This document shows, piece after piece, positions 52,223-60,597 of a stretch of 64,000 nucleotides of DNA. Below the pieces are notes generated by a model. The model was given only the letters and a program-made list of their open reading frames with translations. It did not search any database and was not told where the DNA came from. The position numbers were made by a program, and so were the translations under genes. The stretch is taken from positions 1-64,000 of the forward strand of contig NZ_JANQTS010000039.1 of assembly GCF_030731595.1 (NCBI RefSeq). Reading direction: 5' to 3'. The first letter of the stretch is position 1, and the number at the start of each line of letters is the position of its first letter. The DNA is from Yoonia sp. (lineage in GTDB: Bacteria > Pseudomonadota > Alphaproteobacteria > Rhodobacterales > Rhodobacteraceae).

Positions 52223-53185
52223 TTAGGCTGCGAGGCCTTTTGAGCCAAGATCAAGGTATTTGCTCCAACGATCCGCACGCAGTTTCTGTGGTGAAAGACC
52301 ACGCAATTCGTTGAGCAAGAGGGTCAAGGCCTCACCGACGGACTTGATTGCCTCCTCGGGGCTGCGATGTGCCCCGCCGAGAGGCTCTGGAATGATGCGG
52401 TCGCAGACTCCCAGTTCTTGCAGGTCCTTGGATGTCAGGCGCAGAGCCTCGGCGGACTCGCGCATCTTTTCGGCGTCCTTCCAAAGGATCGATGCACAGC
52501 CTTCGGGGCTGATGACCGAGTAAATGGAGTGTTGCAGCATCGCGACACGGTTTGCCGTGGCAAAGGCCACAGCGCCGCCAGATCCACCTTCACCGATGAC
52601 AACGCTGATCAGTGGTACGCCCAGTTGCAGGCATTTCTCGGTCGAGCGGGCAATCGCTTCGGACTGGCCGCGCTCTTCGGCGCCTTTGCCGGGGTAGGCG
52701 CCGGGCGTGTCGACCAAGGTAATCACCGGCAGACCAAAGCGATTGGCAAGCTCCATCAGGCGGATCGCTTTGCGATACCCTTCGGGGCGGGCCATGCCAA
52801 AATTCCGTTCAATCCGCGTTTTGGTGTCATTGCCTTTTTCATGACCGATCACCATGACCGGAATACCGTTCAGGCGGGCAAGCCCACCCATGACCGACAG
52901 ATCATCGGCAAAGTTCCGATCTCCGGCAAGCGGCGTATATTCTGTAAAGAGCGCGTCAATATAGTCCTTGCAATGTGGACGTTCGGGATGACGGGCAACC
53001 TGACACTTTCGCCAAGGGGTAAGATCCGCGTAAAGGGATTTGAGAAGATCGGCCGCTTTCTTATCAAGGGCTGCCGCTTCTTTCTCGACGTCCATCTCGG
53101 GGTTCGCGCGCGCCATCGCGCGCAGTTCTTCCGCCTTGCCTTCGATTTCGGCCAGAGGTTTTTCAAAGTCGAGGTACTGGGTCAT
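52223..53185 (-). CDS. accA: Acetyl-CoA carboxylase carboxyltransferase subunit alpha
   Basis: A 320-residue subunit that, with AccD, transfers a carboxyl group from biotin to acetyl-CoA to give malonyl-CoA. Characteristic blocks are [58 protein letters not shown] and [16 protein letters not shown]. The start is at [15 protein letters not shown]; the track version adds 16 residues. Bicarbonate for biotin carboxylation could come from the SbtA module at the left end. Confidence 0.96.
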   Translation of the reverse strand: MTQYLDFEKPLAEIEGKAEELRAMARANPEMDVEKEAAALDKKAADLLKSLYADLTPWRKCQVARHPERPHCKDYIDALFTEYTPLAGDRNFADDLSVMGGLARLNGIPVMVIGHEKGNDTKTRIERNFGMARPEGYRKAIRLMELANRFGLPVITLVDTPGAYPGKGAEERGQSEAIARSTEKCLQLGVPLISVVIGEGGSGGAVAFATANRVAMLQHSIYSVISPEGCASILWKDAEKMRESAEALRLTSKDLQELGVCDRIIPEPLGGAHRSPEEAIKSVGEALTLLLNELRGLSPQKLRADRWSKYLDLGSKGLAA

Positions 53186-53398
53186 GGATAGCGCCTTGTC
53201 ATGGAACACATAAACATATGGAGTATGCGCCACGCGAGTGCAATGTTTCGGGACAGTGGTGAATGATCATTCTAAGATTTGTTTGGGAATTGGTCCGAGG
53301 TTTTGCACTGGCCGCCCTGCGGTGGTGTTTATCAAGGATGAAGATCGATCGAAGATGTAGCATGGGACTTTCATTCATCTGCGGGGTGGATCAATGAT

Positions 53399-53617
53399 AT
53401 GCATCGCATTTCGTCTTGGTGCTCTCGTTTCGACCAGGATGCTGGCATTGTCGTGCGATGCAATGTGCGTGTGACACGGCGCTCAGACGGTTTTCTGGCA
53501 GGGTTCTGGGGGCTTGAATATGATGCCCCTCCTTTCGATCGACAAGCAGTCCCGCAAGTGATGCTTGATCTGATCCCAAAGCCGGATCAATTCCTAACCC
53601 ACTTTGCCTCGGACTAA
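53399..53617 (+). CDS. Possible small protein in the accA-mcl1 gap
   Basis: A 72-residue ORF (MHRISSWCSRFDQDAGIVVR, ending LIPKPDQFLTHFASD) fills part of the 429-base gap between divergent-facing accA and the 3' end of mcl1. It has an ordinary composition, a weak GGTGG ribosome site, and overlaps the mcl1 stop by four bases. No family is recognised. The remaining 53186-53398 segment holds the accA upstream region and nothing else I can support. Treat as tentative. Confidence 0.35.
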   Translation: MHRISSWCSRFDQDAGIVVRCNVRVTRRSDGFLAGFWGLEYDAPPFDRQAVPQVMLDLIPKPDQFLTHFASD

Positions 53618-54570
53618 CCGGCAATCATCTCGGACTGGCGCACAATCACCTCGGCTTGCTTGATCGACGCGATATCGACCAAGCGGCCCTTGTAGACCGT
53701 CGCCCCTTCTCCCCGCGCCTTGGCCTCTTCCATAGCGGCAAGGATTTCGCGGGCTTCGGCGACGGCTTCTGCTGAAGGAGTGAACACTTCATTGGCTAGG
53801 GCAATCTGCTTGGGGTGGATCGCCCATTTGCCGACCATGCCCAATGTCGCAGAACGACGTGCTTGGGCGCGATACCCCTCATCATCGCTGAAATCCCCGA
53901 AAGGCCCATCGACGGGCAGCACGCCGTGGGTCCGGCAGGCTGCGACAATCGCCGTTTGTGCCCAGTGCCAAGGGTCGGAATAGTGCCGCGTGTCGCCATG
54001 CAGCATATAGTAGTTTTCCTGCGTACCGCCGATCCCTGTCGTTTGCATCCCCATCGAAGCTGCAAAATCAGCCGCGCCCAAGCTCATTGCCGCCAGACGC
54101 GGTGAGCTTGCTGCGATCTCTTCGACATGGGCAATCCCTGCCGCAGATTCGATGATGACCTCAAAGCTGATCGGTTTGCTCCGGCCCTTGGCGCGCTCGA
54201 TCGCGGTCACCAGCGCATCAACGGCATAGACGTCGGCCGCACAGCCCACTTTGGGGATCATGATCTGGTCAAGGCGGTCGCCCGCTTGTTCCAGCACATC
54301 AACGACATCCTTGTACCAATAGGGCGTATCAAGGCTATTGATCCGCACGCTCAGGTACTTTGTGTTCCAATCCACTTCATTGATGGCTTGAATGATGTTT
54401 CTGCGCGCAGTGTCCTTGTCAGAGGGTGACACACTGTCTTCGAGATCGAGGTTGATGACATCCGCCGCACTCGCAGCCATCTTTTCAAACAATTTGGTGT
54501 TTGATCCCGGGCCAAAGAGTTGACAGCGGTTGGGACGGGCAGGTGGTGTCGGTTGCAGGCGAAATGACAT
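53614..54570 (-). CDS. mcl1: L-malyl-CoA/beta-methylmalyl-CoA lyase (Mcl1)
   Basis: A 318-residue HpcH/HpaI-citrate lyase beta family enzyme. The full-length resemblance to the Rhodobacter sphaeroides Mcl1 is very strong by recollection: MSFRLQPTPPARPNRCQLFG, ADVINLDLEDSV, SFEVIIESAAGIAHVEEIAA, MGMQTTGIGGTQENYYM and GMVGKWAIHPKQ. It cleaves malyl-CoA and beta-methylmalyl-CoA in the ethylmalonyl-CoA pathway for acetate assimilation. AAGGAT precedes the ATG. The upstream region contains inverted repeats and TTGCA-type motifs that may be operators. Confidence 0.95.
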   Translation of the reverse strand: MSFRLQPTPPARPNRCQLFGPGSNTKLFEKMAASAADVINLDLEDSVSPSDKDTARRNIIQAINEVDWNTKYLSVRINSLDTPYWYKDVVDVLEQAGDRLDQIMIPKVGCAADVYAVDALVTAIERAKGRSKPISFEVIIESAAGIAHVEEIAASSPRLAAMSLGAADFAASMGMQTTGIGGTQENYYMLHGDTRHYSDPWHWAQTAIVAACRTHGVLPVDGPFGDFSDDEGYRAQARRSATLGMVGKWAIHPKQIALANEVFTPSAEAVAEAREILAAMEEAKARGEGATVYKGRLVDIASIKQAEVIVRQSEMIAG

Positions 54571-54649
54571 CGGAGATCCTTGGCGTAGTAAAATTGCGTT
54601 CTATTTGCGCTGTTCGTTATATTATTGCGCGAAGAGCCACAAGTTCAAT

Positions 54650-54684
54650 TTGCACTTGCAGCAATTGGAAACGCTGCAGTGCAA
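54650..54684. promoter_or_regulatory. TTGCA-type inverted repeat upstream of mcl1
   Basis: TTGCACTTGCAGC (54650-54662) and GCTGCAGTGCAA (54673-54684) form an inverted repeat with one bulged base. Such TTGCA/CTGC elements resemble operators of carbon-storage and short-chain acyl-CoA regulators of alphaproteobacteria (PhaR or the ScfR/RamB group). Repeat is seen; regulator is inference. Confidence 0.4.
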
Positions 54685-54706
54685 AATTTTTCGCGAAAAA
54701 TTTTGC
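54681..54706. repeat. Perfect 26-base palindrome centred on TTCGCGAA
   Basis: Arm GCAAAATTTTTCG is followed immediately by its exact reverse complement CGAAAAATTTTGC. It lies between the tyrB stop and mcl1 start, 31 bases centre-to-centre from a second palindrome with the same TTCGCGAA core. It could be an operator or a cruciform-prone repeat. Confidence 0.7.
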
Positions 54707-54712
54707 TCCCAT

Positions 54713-54736
54713 GAAGGAAATTCGCGAATTTCCTTC
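54713..54736. repeat. Perfect 24-base palindrome centred on TTCGCGAA
   Basis: Arm GAAGGAAATTCG is followed immediately by its reverse complement CGAATTTCCTTC. It begins nine bases after the tyrB stop on the minus strand and has no U-tract, so a simple terminator is less likely than a binding site or repeated element. Confidence 0.7.
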
Positions 54737-54744
54737 GCTCCTGC

Positions 54745-55929
54745 TTAAACGCCGGCGCTGACGATAGCCTTGGCAAGGATAGGGACGGTCTCTGCATTCA
54801 GGCCAGCAATATTCATCCGGCTATCACCCACCATATAGATCCCGTAATCGGCGCGCAGCTTTTCCACCTTGTCGGGGGTTGTCCCCAAAAGGCTGAACAT
54901 ACCGCGGTGATGGGCCAGAAAATCAAAGCGGTCACTATTGGTCAGGCGTTTCAACTCATCCGCCAACTGCTGCCGCAGCACCAACATCCCGTTGCGGGTT
55001 TCTTCCAACTCGGCTTCCCAATCCGCGCGCAATGCAGGGTCTTGCAGGATCGTCGTCACAACCCGTGCCCCGTGGTCCGGCGGAAAGGAGTAGTTCTGGC
55101 GGTTCAGGAAAGCGAGGTTCTGCTGCGTCACAGCCTGCTGGTCTGCATCTTTGGCGACGGCCATCAGGATACCTGTCCGCTCACGGTAAATGCCGAAATT
55201 TTTGGAACAGCTTGCTGCTATCAGGCAGTTTTCAAAACTGCTGGCGATCTGGCGCGTGGCCTTGGCATCCTCAGCCAGTCCATCACCAAACCCTTGGTAG
55301 GCGATATCAACAAACGGAATCGCCATTTTCTTCTGCATCAAGCTGATGACCTGAGCCATCTGTTCATAAGTCAGGTTTGCGCCGGTCGGGTTATGACAGC
55401 ACCCATGCAGCAAGACCACATCGCCAGCGCCGACACCTTCGAGGTCGGCCATCATACCCGCGAAATTCACGCCGCGCGTGGCGCTATCAAAATAGCGGTA
55501 CTCGGCCATCTTCATCCCAAGGTACTTGACGATCGAGGGGTGGTTCGGCCAAGTGGGGTTCGATAGCCAGACCGTTGCTCGGGGGGCTGCAAGCTTGATC
55601 AGTTCAAGCGCCTGCCGGATCGCACCTGTCCCGCCGGGCGTCGCCACAGCAGCGACCCGTTCGTTCAGCACGCTATCGCCCAATACAAGGTCTTTCATCA
55701 CGGCACTGAACGCCGGATCACCTGCCAGTCCCGTGTAGGCCTTGGTTGTTTGATCCGCTACGATCCGCCGTTCTGCTTCTTTGACCGCGCGCATGACGGG
55801 GGTGTTGCCTGTTGCGTCCTTGTAGACGCCGACACCCAGATCCACCTTGTTGCTGCGCGGGTCCGCTTTGAAGCTGGCGATCAGCGCAAGGATTTTGTCG
55901 GCAGGTTGGGCAGAAAGGTTTTCCAGCAT
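54745..55929 (-). CDS. tyrB: Aromatic/aspartate aminotransferase, class I
   Basis: A 394-residue PLP aminotransferase of the AspC/TyrB type. VDLGVGVYKDATGNTPVM at the start, WLSNPTWPNHPSIVKY, HGCCHNPTGANLT and the Schiff-base lysine segment AASCSKNFGIYRERTG are present, as is GDSRMNIAGLN near the end. It exchanges amino groups between aspartate or aromatic amino acids and 2-oxoglutarate. Its ATG follows immediately after the stop of the sulfurtransferase gene. Confidence 0.92.
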   Translation of the reverse strand: MLENLSAQPADKILALIASFKADPRSNKVDLGVGVYKDATGNTPVMRAVKEAERRIVADQTTKAYTGLAGDPAFSAVMKDLVLGDSVLNERVAAVATPGGTGAIRQALELIKLAAPRATVWLSNPTWPNHPSIVKYLGMKMAEYRYFDSATRGVNFAGMMADLEGVGAGDVVLLHGCCHNPTGANLTYEQMAQVISLMQKKMAIPFVDIAYQGFGDGLAEDAKATRQIASSFENCLIAASCSKNFGIYRERTGILMAVAKDADQQAVTQQNLAFLNRQNYSFPPDHGARVVTTILQDPALRADWEAELEETRNGMLVLRQQLADELKRLTNSDRFDFLAHHRGMFSLLGTTPDKVEKLRADYGIYMVGDSRMNIAGLNAETVPILAKAIVSAGV

Positions 55930-56796
55930 TTATGCGGCTCCGGTGGCAATGGGAAGATCGGCGTACATGCCCCATTCGGACCATGAGCCGTCGTAAAGCG
56001 AATGATCGGTGATCCCGATCCGTTCAAGGGCAAGCGAAAGGATCGCGGCGGTCACACCAGACCCGCAGGTCGTGATAATCGGCTTATGCAGATCGACGCC
56101 AGCGTCACTGAAAACAGCGCGCAGCGCCTTGGGTGTTTTCATCGTGCCGTCGGCGTTCAGAAGATCCTGATAAAAGACATTTCGCGAACCCGGAATATGT
56201 CCAGATCGCATGCCCGGGCGCGGTTCGGGCGCTTCGCCTTTGAAGCGGGCGGGCGCACGGGCATCGACGATACTGTGATCGCCCAGCTTTGCCGCGCGTG
56301 CAACTTCGGTGACGTCGCGCACACGGTGGGCCTCCATACGCACGGTCATATGCCGGTCGCGGATTGTGGGTGCGGCTGTCGTTGTCTTGTGCCCATCTGC
56401 CCGCCATTTCGGTAGGCCGCCATCCAGCACAGCCACTTTGGTTTGCCCCATCAAGCGGAACAACCACCAAACCCTTGCGGCAGAAAACAGGCCCATCCCG
56501 TCATAGATCACAACCTGATGCCCGTCGCCTACGCCCATGCCCCGCATGCGCGACATGAACTTTTCCACCGGCGGGGCCATATGTGGCAGCTCTGAGCGTG
56601 CGTCACTGATATCGTCAATGTCAAAGAACCGCGCACCGGGTATATGGCCCGCGTCATATTCCGCGCGCGCATCACGGCCCATATCGGGCAGGTACCAAGA
56701 CGCATCAAAAATGCGCAGGTCGGGGTCTTTGAGGTGCGCCACCAGCCAATCCGTGCTGACAAGCGTTCTTGGGTCGTCGGCTGCGGTTGCGGTCAT
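55930..56796 (-). CDS. sseA: 3-mercaptopyruvate sulfurtransferase
   Basis: A 288-residue protein with two rhodanese domains. The catalytic loop CGSGVTAAI near residue 235 is the mercaptopyruvate-type sequence (CGSGVT), distinguishing it from thiosulfate sulfurtransferase (CRxGxR). The other domain contains the inactive rhodanese copy (VVIYDGMGLFSAARVWWLFR). Pairing with an aspartate/aromatic aminotransferase makes sense, because cysteine transamination yields 3-mercaptopyruvate. The start is placed at MTATAADDPRTLVS; the track extends 40 residues upstream. Confidence 0.92.
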   Translation of the reverse strand: MTATAADDPRTLVSTDWLVAHLKDPDLRIFDASWYLPDMGRDARAEYDAGHIPGARFFDIDDISDARSELPHMAPPVEKFMSRMRGMGVGDGHQVVIYDGMGLFSAARVWWLFRLMGQTKVAVLDGGLPKWRADGHKTTTAAPTIRDRHMTVRMEAHRVRDVTEVARAAKLGDHSIVDARAPARFKGEAPEPRPGMRSGHIPGSRNVFYQDLLNADGTMKTPKALRAVFSDAGVDLHKPIITTCGSGVTAAILSLALERIGITDHSLYDGSWSEWGMYADLPIATGAA

Positions 56797-56940
56797 CGCG
56801 CTCCCCTTTGTAACAGTCGCGACAGGGGTAGCTTGCAGCGCTAGACAAAACAAGTCAAAGCGCTGCTTTTCAGACTGCTTGCGGGCAGGTTTCTTGATTG
56901 CCCTCTCCGCTTGCAAGAGGGTCAGTAAATGCTCTGTGGC

Positions 56941-57219
56941 TTATTTCGCCATCATGTTCTTGACAACACCGACAAGAGCCAAGGCAAGGCCACCACCAAC
57001 ACCACCGCCGGCAACCTGTGTCACGATGCTGGCGATATCAAGCCCACCGGCTGCAGCGCCACCGCCAACAAGCGCGCTCAGAACTTGGCCGCCGATTCCG
57101 CCGCCCACAATCCCTGCGATCGAGTTGCCCAGCGTTCCAAGCGAAAGGTTTTTCATGACGCCGCCTGCGACATTGCCGCCAACTGCGCCAGAGACGAGTT
57201 GAATGATCAATTGTTCCAA
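56941..57219 (-). CDS. Glycine-rich small membrane protein, TTG start
   Basis: A 92-residue protein rich in glycine and small residues (IAGIVGGGIGGQVLSALVGG, VAGGGVGGGLALALVG). An AGGAGGG ribosome site lies eight bases before a TTG codon at 57219, giving LEQLIIQLVSGAV; the track's 121-residue version is over-extended. Similar small Gly-rich hydrophobic proteins occur in many proteobacteria without known function. It is separated from sseA by 145 bases and likely independent. Confidence 0.75.
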   Translation of the reverse strand: MEQLIIQLVSGAVGGNVAGGVMKNLSLGTLGNSIAGIVGGGIGGQVLSALVGGGAAAGGLDIASIVTQVAGGGVGGGLALALVGVVKNMMAK

Positions 57220-57376
57220 AATAATTCCCTCCTGGGAGGACCCGAATCTGGTCTTGCGTGCGCCGGGTCCATAGCCGCACAACGAGAGCCGCAAACAGTG
57301 TGACATCGCTCACAACTGCGCGTTCTGTCCGCTTCTAGGGACAAGACCCTGTGACGTTAGGGGGAAATGACGCTCT

Positions 57377-57850
57377 TCAATCCCCGTGCCGCAAAAGCCG
57401 CTGCTTTTGGCGGCCCCAGTCGCGCTGCGCCTCGGTTGCGCGTTTGTCATGATTCTTTTTGCCTTTGGCCGTCGCGATCTTCAGCTTCACCAGACCACGA
57501 TCGTTGAAATACATGACGAGCGGCACAAGGGTCATGCCCTCGCGCTTGGTGGCGTTCCAAAGCCGCGACAGTTCTTTGCGGCTGACCAGCAGCTTGCGCT
57601 TGCGGCGTTCTTCGTGGCTGAACATGGCGCGATCATAAGGTGCGATATAGGCATTCGTCAGCCATAGTTCGCCATCATCGACCGAAGCATAGCTGTCAGC
57701 GATATTCGATTGGCCGATGCGCAACGACTTGACCTCGGACCCTGTCAGGATGATCCCGACCTCGATATCGTCCTCGATGGCAAAATCATACCGCGCCCGC
57801 CGGTTCTCGGCGATGACTTTGTAGTTTTTGTTTTCGGGTTTCTTGGCCAT
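57377..57850 (-). CDS. smpB: SsrA-binding protein SmpB
   Basis: A 157-residue protein that delivers tmRNA to stalled ribosomes. [51 protein letters not shown] and the [15 protein letters not shown] region are the SmpB core, with a basic C-terminal tail ([13 protein letters not shown]). The start is at [11 protein letters not shown]; the track adds 12 residues. It is divergent from the ion-channel gene. No tmRNA gene is visible in this window. Confidence 0.95.
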   Translation of the reverse strand: MAKKPENKNYKVIAENRRARYDFAIEDDIEVGIILTGSEVKSLRIGQSNIADSYASVDDGELWLTNAYIAPYDRAMFSHEERRKRKLLVSRKELSRLWNATKREGMTLVPLVMYFNDRGLVKLKIATAKGKKNHDKRATEAQRDWGRQKQRLLRHGD

Positions 57851-57924
57851 AGTTGGGCCCAGATATGCGATGGGACGCTGTGGCACAAGATGTGCACGTA
57901 GTTTGTCCGGTCCGGAGTGAAGTG

Positions 57925-58368
57925 ATGTTTGTTCAGATTGCCCTTGGAACAGCTCTGATGCTGTTTTCGATCCTGATCGCGGGGGTAAGCTATTGGCTGA
58001 TGGAAACGCTGCTCATGCGTCTGCGCCCTTGGCTGACCCGCGCGCCGCATCGGCCAAAACTGATCTTGGTGCTTTGTGTCGCCGCCATCTGGATCATGGC
58101 GCAGATGACTGCAGGTGTTTGGGCTTGGGCACTGACGATGATGGCCTTGGGTGTTTTTGATACGCTGGAGGTTGCGGTCTACTTTGCGCTGGTTGCTTTT
58201 ACGACGCTGGGGTTTGGCGATGTACTTTTGCCAACCGAATGGCGTTTGCTGGGCGGTATGGCGGCGGCCAATGGTCTGTTGAACATCGGTCTGGTGACAG
58301 CACTTTTGGTCGAGGCATTGCGGCAGGTCCGCCTGCAACAATTGGCGATGACCAAGGCGGAATCGTGA
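57925..58368 (+). CDS. Potassium channel family protein
   Basis: A 147-residue membrane protein with helices at about residues 4-26, 46-66 and 107-130 and a pore loop ending in the selectivity filter TTLGFGD (residues 93-99), a variant of the usual TVGYGD. It is a minimal ion channel of the two-helix-pore type with one additional N-terminal helix. There is no RCK or other ligand domain. Its stop overlaps the GTG start of the glycosylase gene (GTGA). GGAG lies ahead of the ATG. Confidence 0.85.
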   Translation: MFVQIALGTALMLFSILIAGVSYWLMETLLMRLRPWLTRAPHRPKLILVLCVAAIWIMAQMTAGVWAWALTMMALGVFDTLEVAVYFALVAFTTLGFGDVLLPTEWRLLGGMAAANGLLNIGLVTALLVEALRQVRLQQLAMTKAES

Positions 58369-59552
58369 CTGTTCCAGTCCTGCCCAACGGCACGGCCCGC
58401 CATCTGTTTTTGGCAAAGCATGGGTTGGCGGGGCGACCCTCTGGTGCCGGAAAAGGCGCTGATCTGAAAGCTGTCATCGACGGTCTTGGCTTTGTGCAAC
58501 TCGATAGTGTGAACACTTTTGCCCGCGCCCATGACCTGATCCTCTGGTCGCGGCGCCAACAGTACCGCCCGCAGGCCTTGCAGCATTTGTTGCACCGCGA
58601 CAGGCAGGTGTTCGAGCACTGGACCCATGATGCCGCCGTGATCCCGATGGAAAGCTTTGCCCATTGGCGGCTGCGCTTCGCGCGGGACGAAGCGCGTTTG
58701 GCGTCGCGCTGGCGCAACGACCGCCGCGATGATTTTCACGCCAAGATCGATGAGGTGCTGCGCCGGATTTCCGACGGCGGGGCCTGTACCTCGGGCGATG
58801 TCGGCAGCGATGAAAGCCGTGGATCGGGCGGCTGGTGGGATTGGCATCCGTCAAAGACTGCTTTGGAATATCTGTGGCGGTCAGGCCAATTGTCTGTCGT
58901 GCGCCGCGAGGGGTTTACCAAGGTATATGACCTGACCGAACGGGTGATCCCCGCAGAGCATCTGAACCGGCGGCATCACCCCGAAGAGACAATTGACTGG
59001 TGTTGCGCGAGCGCACTGGATCGCTTGGGCTTTGCCACCAGCGGTGAGTTGGCCGCGTTCTGGGATCATGTCACTCCAGCGGAGGCAAAGGCATGGTGCA
59101 CCGTGGCCTTGGCAGAGGGCCGCGTCATTGAAGTCGACGTGGAAGGCGTCGATGGCAAGCGGCGCCGCTCTTTCGCCTGGCCCGATGTAATGGACGGGGC
59201 CACCGCGCCGCCAGCGCCGCGCCTCCGCATCCTGTCGCCCTTTGATCCGGCTTTGCGCGATCGCAAACGGGCAGAGCGGCTTTTCGGCTTTCATTACCGG
59301 ATCGAGATTTTCGTGCCCGCACCGCAGCGCACCTATGGCTATTACGTGTTTCCGGTGATGGAGGGCGACAGGATCATAGGCCGGATCGACATGAAACGCC
59401 AAGCGGACATTCTGGCAGTGCGCGCATTCTGGCCAGAGCTGGGCGTGAAGCTGGGTGCCGGACGGCTGCGCGCGCTGCAACAAGAGTTGGAACGCGCGGC
59501 CAGCTTTGGCGGATGTCGTGCTTTGGACTATGCTGAAGGGTGGATCAGATAA
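58365..59552 (+). CDS. AlkZ/YcaQ-like DNA glycosylase, GTG start
   Basis: A 395-residue HTH_42 family protein (formerly YcaQ), the group of DNA glycosylases that unhook interstrand crosslinks. The catalytic QxD motif appears as VQLDSVNTFARAHDLILWSR near residues 42-60. Winged-helix blocks follow, and the C-terminal beta domain contains LRILSPFDPALRDRKRAERL and GYYVFPVMEGDRIIGRIDMK. The GTG start at 58365 overlaps the channel stop; no closer ATG fits. Whether it removes crosslinks or alkylated bases here is inferred from the family. Confidence 0.88.
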   Translation: MTVPVLPNGTARHLFLAKHGLAGRPSGAGKGADLKAVIDGLGFVQLDSVNTFARAHDLILWSRRQQYRPQALQHLLHRDRQVFEHWTHDAAVIPMESFAHWRLRFARDEARLASRWRNDRRDDFHAKIDEVLRRISDGGACTSGDVGSDESRGSGGWWDWHPSKTALEYLWRSGQLSVVRREGFTKVYDLTERVIPAEHLNRRHHPEETIDWCCASALDRLGFATSGELAAFWDHVTPAEAKAWCTVALAEGRVIEVDVEGVDGKRRRSFAWPDVMDGATAPPAPRLRILSPFDPALRDRKRAERLFGFHYRIEIFVPAPQRTYGYYVFPVMEGDRIIGRIDMKRQADILAVRAFWPELGVKLGAGRLRALQQELERAASFGGCRALDYAEGWIR

Positions 59553-59572
59553 GGTGGGTTAAAACCCACCTT
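59551..59572. terminator. Bidirectional hairpin terminator between the glycosylase and dapA
   Basis: Arms AAGGTGGGTT and AACCCACCTT pair perfectly around a two-base AA centre, followed by ACTTTAATT on the plus strand and flanked by the stops of both convergent genes (59552 and 59576). A U-rich tract follows in the plus direction. A good candidate for a shared transcription terminator. Confidence 0.75.
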
Positions 59573-59575
59573 ACT

Positions 59576-60448
59576 TTAATTCAAAAGTCCCGCATGGATC
59601 ATCGCGGCGCGCATCTTGTCTTTTGTCGCATCTGTCAATCCGACAAGCGGCAAGCGCACCTCTTCACTGCACATGCCCAACAGCGACATGCCGTATTTTG
59701 CACCGACCAGGCCAGGTTCGGTAAAAATCGCCTCGTGCAGAGGCATCAGCCGGTCAAGCTGGGTCAAGGCAGATGCATAATCGCCCGCAAGCGTGCTTTC
59801 CTGAAATGCCGCACAAAGGGCAGGGGCCACGTTTGCCGTAACAGAGATGCACCCGATGCCGCCATGGGCGTTGAACCCCAGCGCTGTTGCGTCCTCTCCC
59901 GACAACTGCACGAAATCCGTCCCGCAGGTCATGCGCTGCTTGGGCACGCGCGACAGATCCCCAGTGGCGTCTTTCACGCCGATAATCATCTCGTGTTTGG
60001 CCAGTTCACCCATCGTTGCGGGGGTCATATCAACCACGGACCGGCCGGGGATGTTGTAGATCACGATAGGCAGGCCGCAGTCAGCGGCGGCCATGAAATG
60101 TGCAATCAGCCCCGCTTGGGTCGGCTTGTTGTAATAGGGGGTCACAACGAGGGCGGCATCGGCACCGGCTTGCTTGGCTGCCTGCACCAGACGCACCGTT
60201 TCGATCGTATTGTTAGAGCCGGCACCGGCGATCACGGGAATGCGCCCTGCTGCCTCGGCCACGACTATTTCGACCACCATATCGTGCTCGGCATGGGTCA
60301 GCGTCGGGCTCTCGCCGGTTGTGCCGACCGGCACCAGCCCATGCGAGCCTTGCGCGACATGCCAGTTCACAAGTTTTTTGAGCGTCGCCACATCGACTTG
60401 GCCGTTCGTAAACGGCGTGACGAGGGCGGGGAGTGATCCCTTGAACAT
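59576..60448 (-). CDS. dapA: 4-hydroxy-tetrahydrodipicolinate synthase
   Basis: A 290-residue aldolase of the DapA family that condenses pyruvate with aspartate semialdehyde for diaminopimelate and lysine synthesis. Blocks: [52 protein letters not shown] and the Schiff-base lysine in [14 protein letters not shown]. The start at [13 protein letters not shown] is the family start; the track version adds 19 residues. Complements lysA at 44 kb. Confidence 0.95.
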   Translation of the reverse strand: MFKGSLPALVTPFTNGQVDVATLKKLVNWHVAQGSHGLVPVGTTGESPTLTHAEHDMVVEIVVAEAAGRIPVIAGAGSNNTIETVRLVQAAKQAGADAALVVTPYYNKPTQAGLIAHFMAAADCGLPIVIYNIPGRSVVDMTPATMGELAKHEMIIGVKDATGDLSRVPKQRMTCGTDFVQLSGEDATALGFNAHGGIGCISVTANVAPALCAAFQESTLAGDYASALTQLDRLMPLHEAIFTEPGLVGAKYGMSLLGMCSEEVRLPLVGLTDATKDKMRAAMIHAGLLN

Positions 60449-60597
60449 GGCACGCTTCCTTGTGGTTGATGGCGACGAGTCGCCGGGGTAAAATCGCGCG
60501 GACACTAGACGCCTTTGCGCCGATTGCCAAGTTTGTGAGTTGTTATTGTCCTTGTGCGGGTTAACTTTCCTTTCAGACGGTCCAAACGGTGAATTTC

